A stretch of DNA of 64,000 nt from Salinibacterium sp. M195 (GTDB taxonomy: Bacteria > Actinomycetota > Actinomycetes > Actinomycetales > Microbacteriaceae), in contig NZ_CP040814.1 in the NCBI RefSeq assembly GCF_019443965.1, forward strand, positions 682,001-746,000, written 5' to 3'. A model generated the notes under the pieces. The model saw nothing but the letters and a program-made list of their open reading frames with translations, had not been told where the DNA came from and searched no databases. The translations under genes and the position numbers were made by a program. Positions within the stretch are counted from its first letter, which is position 1. Each line of letters begins with the position of its first letter. Of the stretch, positions 18,460 to 26,595 are shown piece after piece.

Positions 18460-18823
18460 AACAGTCTTTGGGGTCGGCTGGTCTTTCGGCTTCGACCGGC
18501 TCTTCAGCATCGACCGGCTCGGCGGGCCCGGCTTGTTCTGGGCTTTCACTTGGTCGCGGGCGTTTGTTGGCTTCGCGCACACGATCGACGAGTTCACGCC
18601 AGGGGCCAACGAGTTCTTGTTCGGGGATGACCACTTCGTGCGGGTCACACCGGATTTCGTAGGTGTACCGGTCGGGCACGGGAATCGTGATGATGTGCTC
18701 GTGCCACGGTAACTCCGCGATGAGCAAGTACCACTGATCGGGGTCGGGTTGTTCGTCGATGACGACATCCCATTCGACGCGTCGACCGAGGAGGCCACCG
18801 CTGCGCCACACCTGTACCTTCAC
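18443..18823 (-). CDS. Emfourin-like inhibitor of M4 peptidase
   Basis: 126 residues with a GTG start. Residues 1-85 (MKVQVWRSGGLLGRRVEWDV, then WYLLIAELPW, DRYTYEIR and a final helix PWRELVDRVREA) resemble emfourin, the small protein inhibitor of protealysin-like metallopeptidases. The remaining 40 residues are a Pro/Glu/Ala-rich tail that looks disordered. It lies 27 bases after the M4 peptidase gene on the same strand, the arrangement known for protealysin-emfourin operons. The context is the strongest part of the assignment. Confidence 0.75.
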   Translation of the reverse strand: MKVQVWRSGGLLGRRVEWDVVIDEQPDPDQWYLLIAELPWHEHIITIPVPDRYTYEIRCDPHEVVIPEQELVGPWRELVDRVREANKRPRPSESPEQAGPAEPVDAEEPVEAERPADPKDCSTAAD

Positions 18824-18850
18824 ACGTGCATGCTATCTGGTGGGGCCGAA

Positions 18851-19960
18851 TTATTCGATGGTGGTGATTCCGACCAGCTCCCAGCCGGCGATGACAGCGT
18901 CGCGTTCGGGGGAATCGGGGCCAAAGCGGGCGGTGGCTGATGCCACGGTTGCTGCGGCGAATTCCGAGAAGCTACTGCGCGGCGTAAGGGACTTGTTGGT
19001 GAGGGTGTCGTACCAAATGTGGCCGGCTCGCTCCCACGCAAACCCGCCGAGCGTGTCGGCAACGCTCCAGAAGGCGCGGTTGGGGATGCCCGAGTTGAGG
19101 TGCACGCCGCCGTTGTCGTCTTGCGTAACGATGTAGTCGTCCAGATGAGCAGGCTGGGGGTCTTTGCCGAGCACGTCGTCGTCGTAGGCAGTGCCTGGCG
19201 CTTTCAGTGAGCGCAGCGCGTTGCCTTCGACTTCATCGGTGAAGATGCCTTCGCCGACTAGCCAGGATGCTTCTGCCGCGTTCTGACCCAGCGCGTATTG
19301 CTCCACGAGGGTGCCGAAGACATCGGAGACATGTTCGTTGAGGGCACCGCTCTGGCCCTGATAGATGAGACCTACGGTGTATTCGGTAACCCCGTGTGCG
19401 AGTTCGTGGCCGATCACGCTGAGGGAGCGAGTGAAGCCGTCGAAGATCTCGCCGTCTCCATCGCCGAACACCATGCGCGTGCCGTCCCAGAACGCGTTGT
19501 CGTAGAGGCTGCCGAAATGCACAGTGGCTTCGAGAGGGGCAGAGCGATCATCAATCGAGTCTCGCTCGAACACCTCCCAGAAAATCGCGAACGTGTGCCC
19601 TAAGCCCTCGTAGGCTTCCGTCACCGACATGTCACCCGTCTCGGGCTCGCCCTCGGCGCGCACCAAAACACCCGGCAAACTCTCGCCCTCCTGGGCGTCG
19701 TAGATAGCGCGCACGACAGTGCCGCGTGCGCTCGGCTCCTCAGGCAGCATCGAACGGGGAGGCAAGGAGTGCTGGCCTCGCCCGTGATTGAGATGCTCAT
19801 GAGCAATGTCTGTAAGGGAGCGCCGCGCCGCCTGCGCTGCGCGCTCAAACCGGGGATCGTCGAGTGTCGCTATTCGGGATAACAAGAACGGGGGGACGAT
19901 CGCGCACAGGGCGCGGGGCGATTCGGTGGGGGAAACGTGTCTCAGCGGCATCCGGAACAT
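18851..19960 (-). CDS. Protealysin-like M4 metallopeptidase
   Basis: 369 residues. A short propeptide containing CAIVPPFLLSRIA (the PPL-type motif of protealysins) precedes the catalytic domain. The zinc motif HELAHGVTEYT (HExxH) and the third ligand within GALNEHVSDVFG are intact, and GGVHLNSGIPNRAFW holds the substrate-side His region. There is no signal peptide, as in protealysin, which is made in the cytoplasm. The start may be ATG 19960 or ATG 19951; neither has a clear ribosome site. It is followed by its presumed inhibitor gene. Confidence 0.88.
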   Translation of the reverse strand: MFRMPLRHVSPTESPRALCAIVPPFLLSRIATLDDPRFERAAQAARRSLTDIAHEHLNHGRGQHSLPPRSMLPEEPSARGTVVRAIYDAQEGESLPGVLVRAEGEPETGDMSVTEAYEGLGHTFAIFWEVFERDSIDDRSAPLEATVHFGSLYDNAFWDGTRMVFGDGDGEIFDGFTRSLSVIGHELAHGVTEYTVGLIYQGQSGALNEHVSDVFGTLVEQYALGQNAAEASWLVGEGIFTDEVEGNALRSLKAPGTAYDDDVLGKDPQPAHLDDYIVTQDDNGGVHLNSGIPNRAFWSVADTLGGFAWERAGHIWYDTLTNKSLTPRSSFSEFAAATVASATARFGPDSPERDAVIAGWELVGITTIE

Positions 19961-20121
19961 GCTTAATGCTGACACGAACCACCGACGCTGGTGACGTTGG
20001 TTCACAATTCTCACGGAGTGCTCAGCAACGCGCGTGACGCAAGAAATCGTCAGCGATCGGCGAAAGACTGCTCTCGGGTAGACTGAGGTGTAATCCCCCC
20101 ACTTCTTCGAAGGGATCCACC

Positions 20122-21408
20122 ATGCCAGCAATCGTCATCATCGGCGCCCAATGGGGCGACGAGGGCAAGGGAAAAGCAACCGACCTCCTCGGTAGCCGCA
20201 TCGACTATGTCGTCAAGTTCAACGGTGGCAACAACGCCGGTCACACGGTCGTGATCGGTGATGAAAAGTACGCTCTTCACCTTCTGCCGTCGGGCATCCT
20301 CACTGAAGGTGTCACCCCGATCATCTCCAACGGTGTCGTTATCGACGTCGAAGTTCTCTTTGAAGAACTGGATGCTCTGATCGCCCGTGGCGTCGACGTC
20401 TCCAAGCTGCTGATCAGCGCCAACGCGCACATCATCACCAACTACCACCGCACCCTCGACAAGGTGACGGAACGCTTCCTCGGCAAGCGCCAGATCGGTA
20501 CGACCGGTCGCGGAATTGGTCCGGCGTATGCCGACAAGATCAACCGCGTCGGCATCCGAGTTCAAGACCTCTTTGACGAGAACATTCTTCGTCAAAAGGT
20601 TGAGGGCGCTCTTGACCAGAAGAACCACCTGCTCGTGAAGGTCTACAACCGTCGCGCGATCGAGGTTGAAGAGATCGTCACCGAGCTGCTCAGCTACGCC
20701 GACCGTCTGCGCCCCATGGTCGCCGACACCGGGCTGCTGCTGAACCAGGCCCTCGACAATGGCGAAGTTGTGCTCTTCGAGGGTGGCCAGGCCACGATGC
20801 TGGATGTCGACCACGGTACGTACCCGTTCGTCACGTCATCCAACTCCACTTCCGGTGGCGCGGCTACCGGTTCGGGCGTTGCCCCCAACCGCCTCGAGCG
20901 CATCATTGGAATCGTCAAGGCCTACACAACGCGTGTTGGTGCTGGCCCGTTCCCGACCGAACTGCACGACGAGTCTGGTGAGTTCTTGCGTTCCAACGGT
21001 TTCGAGTTCGGAACCACCACTGGGCGTCCGCGCCGCTGTGGTTGGTACGACGCTCCCATCGCCCGCTACACTGCGCGCGTCAACGGCGTCACCGACTTCG
21101 TGCTCACCAAGCTCGACGTGCTCACTGGCCTCAAGACCATCCCCGTCTGCGTCGCCTACGACGTTGATGGTGTGCGTTTCGATGAGATGCCGGTCTCGCA
21201 GACCGACTTCCACCACGCTGTGCCGATCTACGAAGAGTTCCCCGGCTGGGATGAAGACATCACCGGCGCTCGTGACTTCGACGACCTGCCCACGAACGCG
21301 AAAGACTACGTGCTCGCCATCGAAAAGATGAGCGGCGCCCGCATGTCGGCAATCGGCGTTGGCCCCGGCCGCGACGAAATCATCGTTCGTCACGACCTCG
21401 TCGACTAA
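20122..21408 (+). CDS. purA: Adenylosuccinate synthetase
   Basis: 428 residues, full length. The GTP loop [14 protein letters not shown] and the catalytic [11 protein letters not shown] are at the N-terminus, followed by [17 protein letters not shown] and the [13 protein letters not shown] region. The enzyme joins IMP and aspartate using GTP, the first committed step to AMP. The ribosome site GAAGGG is 7 bases before the ATG. It is monocistronic and ends at a strong hairpin (21432-21471). Confidence 0.98.
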   Translation: MPAIVIIGAQWGDEGKGKATDLLGSRIDYVVKFNGGNNAGHTVVIGDEKYALHLLPSGILTEGVTPIISNGVVIDVEVLFEELDALIARGVDVSKLLISANAHIITNYHRTLDKVTERFLGKRQIGTTGRGIGPAYADKINRVGIRVQDLFDENILRQKVEGALDQKNHLLVKVYNRRAIEVEEIVTELLSYADRLRPMVADTGLLLNQALDNGEVVLFEGGQATMLDVDHGTYPFVTSSNSTSGGAATGSGVAPNRLERIIGIVKAYTTRVGAGPFPTELHDESGEFLRSNGFEFGTTTGRPRRCGWYDAPIARYTARVNGVTDFVLTKLDVLTGLKTIPVCVAYDVDGVRFDEMPVSQTDFHHAVPIYEEFPGWDEDITGARDFDDLPTNAKDYVLAIEKMSGARMSAIGVGPGRDEIIVRHDLVD

Positions 21409-21431
21409 AGCCTCGACACCCAGTTCGCACT

Positions 21432-21471
21432 CAAGCGGCACGCACCGGAAAGATCCGGGGCGTGCCGCTTG
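21432..21471. terminator. Hairpin terminator between purA and the Mrr-like gene
   Basis: A perfect 11-base stem CAAGCGGCACG / CGTGCCGCTTG encloses a loop that can pair further (CCGG each side). It lies 24 bases after the purA stop and 16 bases before the end of the convergent nuclease gene, so it could serve both strands. The T-run after it is short. Confidence 0.75.
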
Positions 21472-21486
21472 TGCGTTCAGTTTGGC

Positions 21487-22509
21487 TTACGCGCCGTCAG
21501 CTACGACCAGTACGGGCGTGAGCGGAATCAAGCTGCGCCACCGTTCCGGTAACTTTGCGTAGTTTTCAAGAACCAAAGTCACTACATCTTCGCCGGTGAG
21601 AAGGCGGAGTCCGGGACGCTGCCGTTCAATTGCGAGAGCGTCCCTCGTATATGACCCAAGAGTAACGAACAGTGACATTTCGCCTTGACCTTGGGTTCCC
21701 GCGAGTTGCTGAACCTCGGGCGCGCCTATCGTGCCGGTGAGGTGCTTGCACTGCACCTTGATCTGCGGTGGCTCTACGCCTAGCGGATCTCTATGGGCGA
21801 TGACGTCGATACCCCCATCGTTCGAGTACTGGGTCACGCGCGCTTGGTATCCCAACACACGCATCAATGCAGCCGTGAACTCTTCGAAGTCTCGGTGGCT
21901 CATGTCACGATGGAGAGCTTCGAGGACGAAGTCGCGCGTGTGGCGCTCGATGCGTGAGGCTCGCGGCTCATCGCTCGAATCGTCGTCGTCATTGAGGTCA
22001 GTGACCACTTCGACTGCTTCGGCAACGCCCGAAAGCGTCGAGTCCTCAGCAGTCAACGCCGCCAAAAATTCGTTTGCGTGCTTGCGAACGCGAAACACTG
22101 TGATCGCAGAACCGATCTCGTAAAGCGCTGCTTGTGAAAACACGGTCCGGGAAAGCCCGACCTGCTTCCATTCGATCTTTCGGCGATGGCGGTGAGTCTG
22201 TGCCGCAGCTGCGTAATAGTAATCGCTTGCGATCACCCCGATGTTAACGGTCGAGTTCGGTTTGTAGGGGGCCACGATTACGTCGCCGACGCGCATTTCG
22301 TCTCGAAACCGGAACAGCACTCCTGCTTGGCCCGCGATAGACCTCGAATTAGCGTCGGGAAGCACCTCGACGAGAGCTCTTTTTAAGCCTTCACGTCCAT
22401 CGGGAACGGAGTTCAAATCTGGTGTTTCATCCCAACCGACGCTGATGAAACCCTCGTCAACTAGCTCTGTGTTGAGCGTGTCGTTGTGAATGCCCCAATA
22501 GTCAGCCAT
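21487..22509 (-). CDS. Mrr-like restriction endonuclease with N-terminal sensor-like domain
   Basis: 340 residues. The C-terminal half carries the Mrr nuclease core: FEEFTAALMRVLGYQARVTQ, then SNDGGIDVIAHRD and IKVQCKHL, giving the D-x(n)-QxK catalytic arrangement of the PD-(D/E)xK fold. The N-terminal half (YWGIHNDTLNTELVDEG, VGDVIVAPYKP) looks like a small-molecule or modified-base binding module, separated by an acidic linker (DLNDDDDSSDEPRAS). Mrr enzymes usually cut methylated DNA. No methylase is adjacent, which fits a modification-dependent enzyme. Confidence 0.82.
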   Translation of the reverse strand: MADYWGIHNDTLNTELVDEGFISVGWDETPDLNSVPDGREGLKRALVEVLPDANSRSIAGQAGVLFRFRDEMRVGDVIVAPYKPNSTVNIGVIASDYYYAAAAQTHRHRRKIEWKQVGLSRTVFSQAALYEIGSAITVFRVRKHANEFLAALTAEDSTLSGVAEAVEVVTDLNDDDDSSDEPRASRIERHTRDFVLEALHRDMSHRDFEEFTAALMRVLGYQARVTQYSNDGGIDVIAHRDPLGVEPPQIKVQCKHLTGTIGAPEVQQLAGTQGQGEMSLFVTLGSYTRDALAIERQRPGLRLLTGEDVVTLVLENYAKLPERWRSLIPLTPVLVVADGA

Positions 22510-22707
22510 TTTGCTCCATCTGCCTTTTCGATCTCAGCTTGCGAACGCCTGTATTGCTGAGGCACTCGCATTCGTAGTTTCTCGCGACGCACCGGAGTGG
22601 TTCACCCGACGACAATGGTATCGACGTTGGGTGCGCTCAGGCGTCTACGTGGCGCCAGTTCAAGGTGGACTGGTACGGTCGAAAAACCGTCGACGAGAGG
22701 AGTAATC

Positions 22708-23118
22708 ATCAGATTCCTAAAGTATGGTTCTGCCGCGATGCTGGTCTTGCTCTTCCTCTCCCTTTTCTGGCGTCGGGAAGGCATGATCGGCGATCCGCTC
22801 GCCCTGATGCTCCTGCTCGTGGCCGTAATCGGGTTCGCGGCCTTCACTCTCGCGGTCGGTCTGCGATCGTTGACGCCCGTAAAGAGTCTTGGCGCTGTCA
22901 CGATTGTGGGACTGGTGACGGTTTTTCTCGCGCTAGCAGGCACGCTTAGCTCGTTCTCGGTAATTGGTGCTGGCGGAACAGAGGGCTTCATCTACTTCCT
23001 CGTGGACATCAGCCTGGCCCTGACCGGAGTGATTCTGGTCGTTGTTGGCGCCCGGCGGACTCAATCGGAGCCGCGCGAGCGCGGTAGATCCGCGGCCGAA
23101 TCCTCCGAACCTCGGTAG
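22708..23118 (+). CDS. Small integral membrane protein of unknown function, non-standard start
   Basis: About 136 residues with four hydrophobic segments (AAMLVLLFLSLFW, MLLLVAVIGFAAFTLAV, VTIVGLVTVFLALAG, FIYFLVDISLALTGVILVVV) and a charged Arg/Glu/Ser tail. I do not recognise a family. The best ribosome site, GAGAGGAG at 22695-22702, is followed at the right distance by ATC (22708) where RFLKYGSAAM begins, so either AUC is used or an ATG was lost. In-frame alternatives are ATG 22738 and ATG 22615, both without a ribosome site. The frame and hydrophobicity support a real gene; the start is uncertain. Confidence 0.55.
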   Translation: MRFLKYGSAAMLVLLFLSLFWRREGMIGDPLALMLLLVAVIGFAAFTLAVGLRSLTPVKSLGAVTIVGLVTVFLALAGTLSSFSVIGAGGTEGFIYFLVDISLALTGVILVVVGARRTQSEPRERGRSAAESSEPR

Positions 23119-23201
23119 CCAGTGCCCTTGGGGTTTCCCCATCCGCCAGAAATTGCTGACTAATCAACGCGCTCTCACACGATCACCTAGGAGACAGCAG
23201 C

Positions 23202-23747
23202 ATGGGCTTCACGTTTACCTCGCTCGACCTGCCAGCCGACCACGCTGCACTGATGCAGTTCATGCTGTCGAACGAGTTCCCGTTTCACGTGAACGTGAGA
23301 CCGTCCCGCACTGACATTGAGCGAAGGATCTCGGAGGGAGAATTTGGCGGCCCCGATCACGCCAGCTTCTGGGTGCAATCGGAATCCGAAGGGCGCATCG
23401 GCCTCGTGGTCCTCGAAGACCTCCTCGACGACGCGCCCTTGTTCGACCTGCGGTTATCCGCGGCAGCTCGGGGCCGTGGACTGGGCGTGCCTATTCTGCA
23501 GGCCCTCACCGCTGAGGTCTTCCAACGATGGCCCAACGTCAATCGGTTCGAAGGGCAGACCCGCGAAGACAACATTGCGATGCGCAAAGCTTTCCTTCGC
23601 TCAGGGTTCATCAAGGAAGCTCACTACCGCGAAGGCTGGCCCGTGACCGGCGCACACCCGCTGGCATCAGTCGCCTATGCGATTCTTCGTCAAGACTGGG
23701 AAACGGGCGAGACCACACACTTCGTTTGGGAAGACCTCATCGCCTGA
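23202..23747 (+). CDS. GNAT-family N-acetyltransferase
   Basis: 181 residues. The acetyl-CoA site is visible as LSAAARGRGLGVPILQALTA (motif A, RGRGLG), followed by NRFEGQTREDNIAMRKAF and RSGFIKEAHYREGW, the motif B region of RimJ/RimL-type enzymes. It has AGGAG about 9 bases before the ATG. The substrate is unknown; this subgroup acetylates protein N-termini or small amines. Confidence 0.82.
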   Translation: MGFTFTSLDLPADHAALMQFMLSNEFPFHVNVRPSRTDIERRISEGEFGGPDHASFWVQSESEGRIGLVVLEDLLDDAPLFDLRLSAAARGRGLGVPILQALTAEVFQRWPNVNRFEGQTREDNIAMRKAFLRSGFIKEAHYREGWPVTGAHPLASVAYAILRQDWETGETTHFVWEDLIA

Positions 23748-23794
23748 GTGACACCCGGTTTCGTGTGCGGCTCGGTAGCCAATCGAGGATTGCT

Positions 23795-23828
23795 GGACTG
23801 GACGACCGAAATCGGTGGATGAAAGTCC
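23795..23828. terminator. Possible two-part hairpin between the acetyltransferase genes
   Basis: GGACT...AGTCC encloses ACCGA-aa-TCGGT. The inner stem is perfect with a 2-base loop, and the outer 5 bases pair across small bulges. It lies 48 bases after the first acetyltransferase stop. No T-run follows, so it may be a weak terminator or an RNA structure only. Confidence 0.3.
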
Positions 23829-23873
23829 GAAATCCGCGCGTGTGGGGCCTCCGCAGGGTGGGAGTATTTGTGA

Positions 23874-24536
23874 GTGACCGTAACGCGCCCGCAGCCCCGC
23901 ATTCTTCAGGGAACCCACGTATCCCTTGAACCCCTAACTGAAGCGCACCTTGCTGCGCTCTGGCCAGCGCTAGGCGTGCCCGCGGTATTCGCGGGAGGCT
24001 ATGGCGGAGGCCCCGCCGGGCTACCCGCCGACGAGGCATCCTTCATTGAGTGGATGCGCGCCGGCTACCTCGGTTACGCCGACCGGATGCCGTTCGCCAT
24101 ACGCCTAAGCTCCGGCCCCGACGCAGGTCGTCTCGTGGGCGTCAGCACGCTGGGTGATCTCGACGAGGCCAACGCCAACGCCCACATCGGCTGGACCGCC
24201 TACGCTCCCACCGTGTGGGGCACCGCCGTGAACCCCGAAACGAAACTGCTGCTGCTGGGCTTTGCCTTCGACAGCGGCTACAACCGAGTGCGCCTTCAAG
24301 CGGATGCCATCAACGAGCGTTCGCGTGCTGCCATCCTCAAGCTCGGTGCGACCTTCGAGGGTATCCAGCGCCAACACCTGCTGCGGGCCGACGGTTCGTG
24401 GCGAGACACCGCTGTGTACTCCGTGATCGACACCGACTGGCCGGGCGTGAAGGCCGGGCTGCTTGGGCGGCTCGACGGCGTTGCGGCGCCCAGCGCGACC
24501 TCCGGTGACGCTGCCAAGCAGGAGCCGCGCGCGTGA
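23874..24536 (+). CDS. GNAT-family N-acetyltransferase, RimJ/RimL type
   Basis: 220 residues with a GTG start preceded by GGTGGGAG. The typical layout is VSLEPLTEAHLAALWP, LVGVSTLGDLDEANANAHIG, VWGTAVNPETKLLLLGFAFD, then NRVRLQADAINERSRAAIL and GATFEGIQRQH. It is adjacent to another GNAT gene but clearly a different subgroup. The last 4 bases overlap the EamA transporter start, so acetylation and export of the same compound is conceivable. Confidence 0.85.
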   Translation: MTVTRPQPRILQGTHVSLEPLTEAHLAALWPALGVPAVFAGGYGGGPAGLPADEASFIEWMRAGYLGYADRMPFAIRLSSGPDAGRLVGVSTLGDLDEANANAHIGWTAYAPTVWGTAVNPETKLLLLGFAFDSGYNRVRLQADAINERSRAAILKLGATFEGIQRQHLLRADGSWRDTAVYSVIDTDWPGVKAGLLGRLDGVAAPSATSGDAAKQEPRA

Positions 24537-25495
24537 GCCGTCCCGCTGCTCCCGCTGGCCGGGTTGAAAAGCACGATCACGCATCCCCACTCGGAACCTG
24601 GTTGCGGTTCGCCGGCGCCGGACTCGTCTGGGGTTCAAGCTTTCTCTTCATGAAGGTGGCTCTGGATGGCGTGAGCTTCGGGCAGGTCGCCTGGAGTCGG
24701 GCTGTTCTTGGCGCGCTCGCGCTGGTCGTCGTGTTTGCGGTCAGCCGTCGTAAGCTCCCTCGGCAGCCGATCGTGTGGGCCCACTTCACCGTCTTAGCGT
24801 TCCTCTTCGCGGTGTTCCCCTATCTACTGTTCGCGTGGGCAGAACAGTATGTGAGCTCGGGCCTCGCAAGCATTTACAACGCGACAACGCCCATCATGAC
24901 GGCCATCTTTGCCACCCTCGTGTTTCGGGTTGAGAAGCTGACGCGCTCGCAGATCGCGGGCGTCACCCTCGGCATCTTCGGCGTGCTCGTGATCATCTCG
25001 CCGTGGCAAGCCGGTGACATCAGCGGCAGCCTGCTTGGGCAGCTTGCGTGCCTCGGCGCGGCCGTCTGCTACGGCGCTGCAATGAGCTACCAACGCAAGT
25101 TTGTGGCGCCATACAAAATTCCCGGCGTCACCTCCGCGACCCTCAACATCGGCATTGCTGCCGTCATCTACCTTCTGCTGACACCGTTCGTCGCCCTCGG
25201 CCCGGTGAACCTCACGCTGCCCGTCGTCGCCAGCCTGCTCGCCGTCGGGGTGCTCGGCACCGGCATGGCCTACGTGTGGAACTACCGAGTGCTCGCCGAA
25301 TGGGGGCCGACCCGCACCTCTACCGTCACGTACATCACGCCCGTGATCGGCGTCATCCTCGGCATCGTCGTCTTGAAAGAAACCATGTCGTGGCATGAAC
25401 CTGTCGGTGCAGCCGTTGTTCTCTTGGGCGTGCTTTTGGCTCAGGGTCGACTCAAGATTCCCGGTGGCCGGGCGCGCGCGGCGCAGAGCGAATAG
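24533..25495 (+). CDS. EamA/DMT-superfamily transporter
   Basis: 320 residues with ten predicted membrane helices in two EamA halves. The first half starts LRFAGAGLVWGSSFLFMKVA, and the second contains SLLGQLACLGAAVCYGAAMS and AVGVLGTGMAYVWNYRVLAE. The loop TVTYITPVIGVILGIVVLKE is a typical EamA end. Members export small metabolites or amino acids; the substrate is unknown here. It is co-translated with the upstream acetyltransferase (4-base overlap). Confidence 0.87.
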   Translation: MSRPAAPAGRVEKHDHASPLGTWLRFAGAGLVWGSSFLFMKVALDGVSFGQVAWSRAVLGALALVVVFAVSRRKLPRQPIVWAHFTVLAFLFAVFPYLLFAWAEQYVSSGLASIYNATTPIMTAIFATLVFRVEKLTRSQIAGVTLGIFGVLVIISPWQAGDISGSLLGQLACLGAAVCYGAAMSYQRKFVAPYKIPGVTSATLNIGIAAVIYLLLTPFVALGPVNLTLPVVASLLAVGVLGTGMAYVWNYRVLAEWGPTRTSTVTYITPVIGVILGIVVLKETMSWHEPVGAAVVLLGVLLAQGRLKIPGGRARAAQSE

Positions 25496-25619
25496 CGCCG
25501 AGCGCAGTTCCGAAGGCCGAGACCGCAGAGCGCGGGCGCAGATAAAGCTTTCCTATGAATCCCATAGGCAAGTGCTGTTTCAGCGCGGGCTACGCTGCGG
25601 GTTCTGAGAAACTTAACCC

Positions 25620-26522
25620 GTGTCTTCCCCTTATCTTGTGCGCCGCATCGGCGTCGGTGCAGCAGCCCTCGGCGTTATCGCTGCCATCACGGCGTTCATT
25701 GTCATGGCCGCCGCGGGCGCCGAAACGGCCTCCACTGGTGCTGAGGATGCCTCTGCCGTCGCATTCGCAACCCCCGAAGTCCACGCCGTCAGCGCCACAA
25801 CCGGCACTCTCGTAGGCGGAGAATCGATCACCATCACCGGCGCTTCCCTCGACGCAGTCACCGACGTTACCTTTGGCGGAGTCTCCGCCACCGACGTTGT
25901 CGTTTCCGACAGCGGAACTCTCACCGCGACAGTACCTTCGGCCGTCGACTTTCAGCCCATGACGGTCGCCATCGAAGTAGTCGCCGACGCTGAACCCGTG
26001 CTGGCCGAAGCCACGCTCGACTACACCTACGAAGCGTCCACCCCGGTCGATGACCAGATGCAGTACCTCTTGAAGCACTGGGAGGACTACAACGTCGATG
26101 AGTACGGCGACCTCAACTCGGTCGGCGGAGACTGCGCCAACTTTGCGAGCCAGTCGCTGCTCATGCGCGGCTGGACGATGACCGAAGAATGGTTCAACTA
26201 CGACGCGGCTGCAGACTGGAGCGGTGCCTGGGGCTACGTTCCCACCTTCGAGAACTGGCTCACCGACAACCCTGACCTCGGGGCCACCTCGTTGAGTTTC
26301 GACCAGCGCGACCAAGTGAAGGTTGGCGACCTCGTCGTCTTCGACTGGAACGACAACGACTACCTTGACCACATCCAGGTCGTGTCTTCAGTGGAGACCG
26401 TTGACGGCGAGATCGTCATCAAGATGGTCGGCCACAACCTCGACACCAACTACCGCGACCTCGACGAAACCATCAGCGTCGATCACCCCGGCGCCACCGG
26501 ACACTTCTGGAGCATTCCCTAA
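25620..26522 (+). CDS. Secreted amidase-domain protein with IPT/TIG domain
   Basis: 300 residues with a GTG start. The N-terminus has one membrane/signal segment (IGVGAAALGVIAAITAFIVM). Residues about 55-135 form an IPT/TIG immunoglobulin-like domain (GTLVGGESITITGASL ... VTFGGVSATDVVV). The C-terminal half is a putative amidase domain (Amidase_6) with GDCANFASQSLLMRGW (Cys nucleophile), VGDLVVFDWNDNDYLDHIQV (His) and GHNLDTNYRDLDE. Such enzymes are thought to act on peptidoglycan or other extracellular amides. A single-copy gene; the direct neighbours give no clue. Confidence 0.8.
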   Translation: MSSPYLVRRIGVGAAALGVIAAITAFIVMAAAGAETASTGAEDASAVAFATPEVHAVSATTGTLVGGESITITGASLDAVTDVTFGGVSATDVVVSDSGTLTATVPSAVDFQPMTVAIEVVADAEPVLAEATLDYTYEASTPVDDQMQYLLKHWEDYNVDEYGDLNSVGGDCANFASQSLLMRGWTMTEEWFNYDAAADWSGAWGYVPTFENWLTDNPDLGATSLSFDQRDQVKVGDLVVFDWNDNDYLDHIQVVSSVETVDGEIVIKMVGHNLDTNYRDLDETISVDHPGATGHFWSIP

Positions 26523-26545
26523 CCTGCTGATGCCGGATGCCGGGT

Positions 26546-26568
26546 GCGCCGCAGCGTGGCTGCGGTGC
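26546..26568. terminator. Hairpin between convergent amidase and pgm genes
   Basis: GCGCCGCAGC-gtg-GCTGCGGTGC forms a 10-base stem with one G-T pair and a 3-base loop. It lies 23 bases after one stop and 27 bases before the other, so it can serve both genes. Confidence 0.6.
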
Positions 26569-26595
26569 AATTGAGTAGCGTCGTGTCTTCGAGGA

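Noticed and set aside
25550..25566. Small inverted repeat CCTATG...CATAGG before the amidase gene.
   Set aside because: Six-base arms occur often by chance and no promoter element aligns with it.
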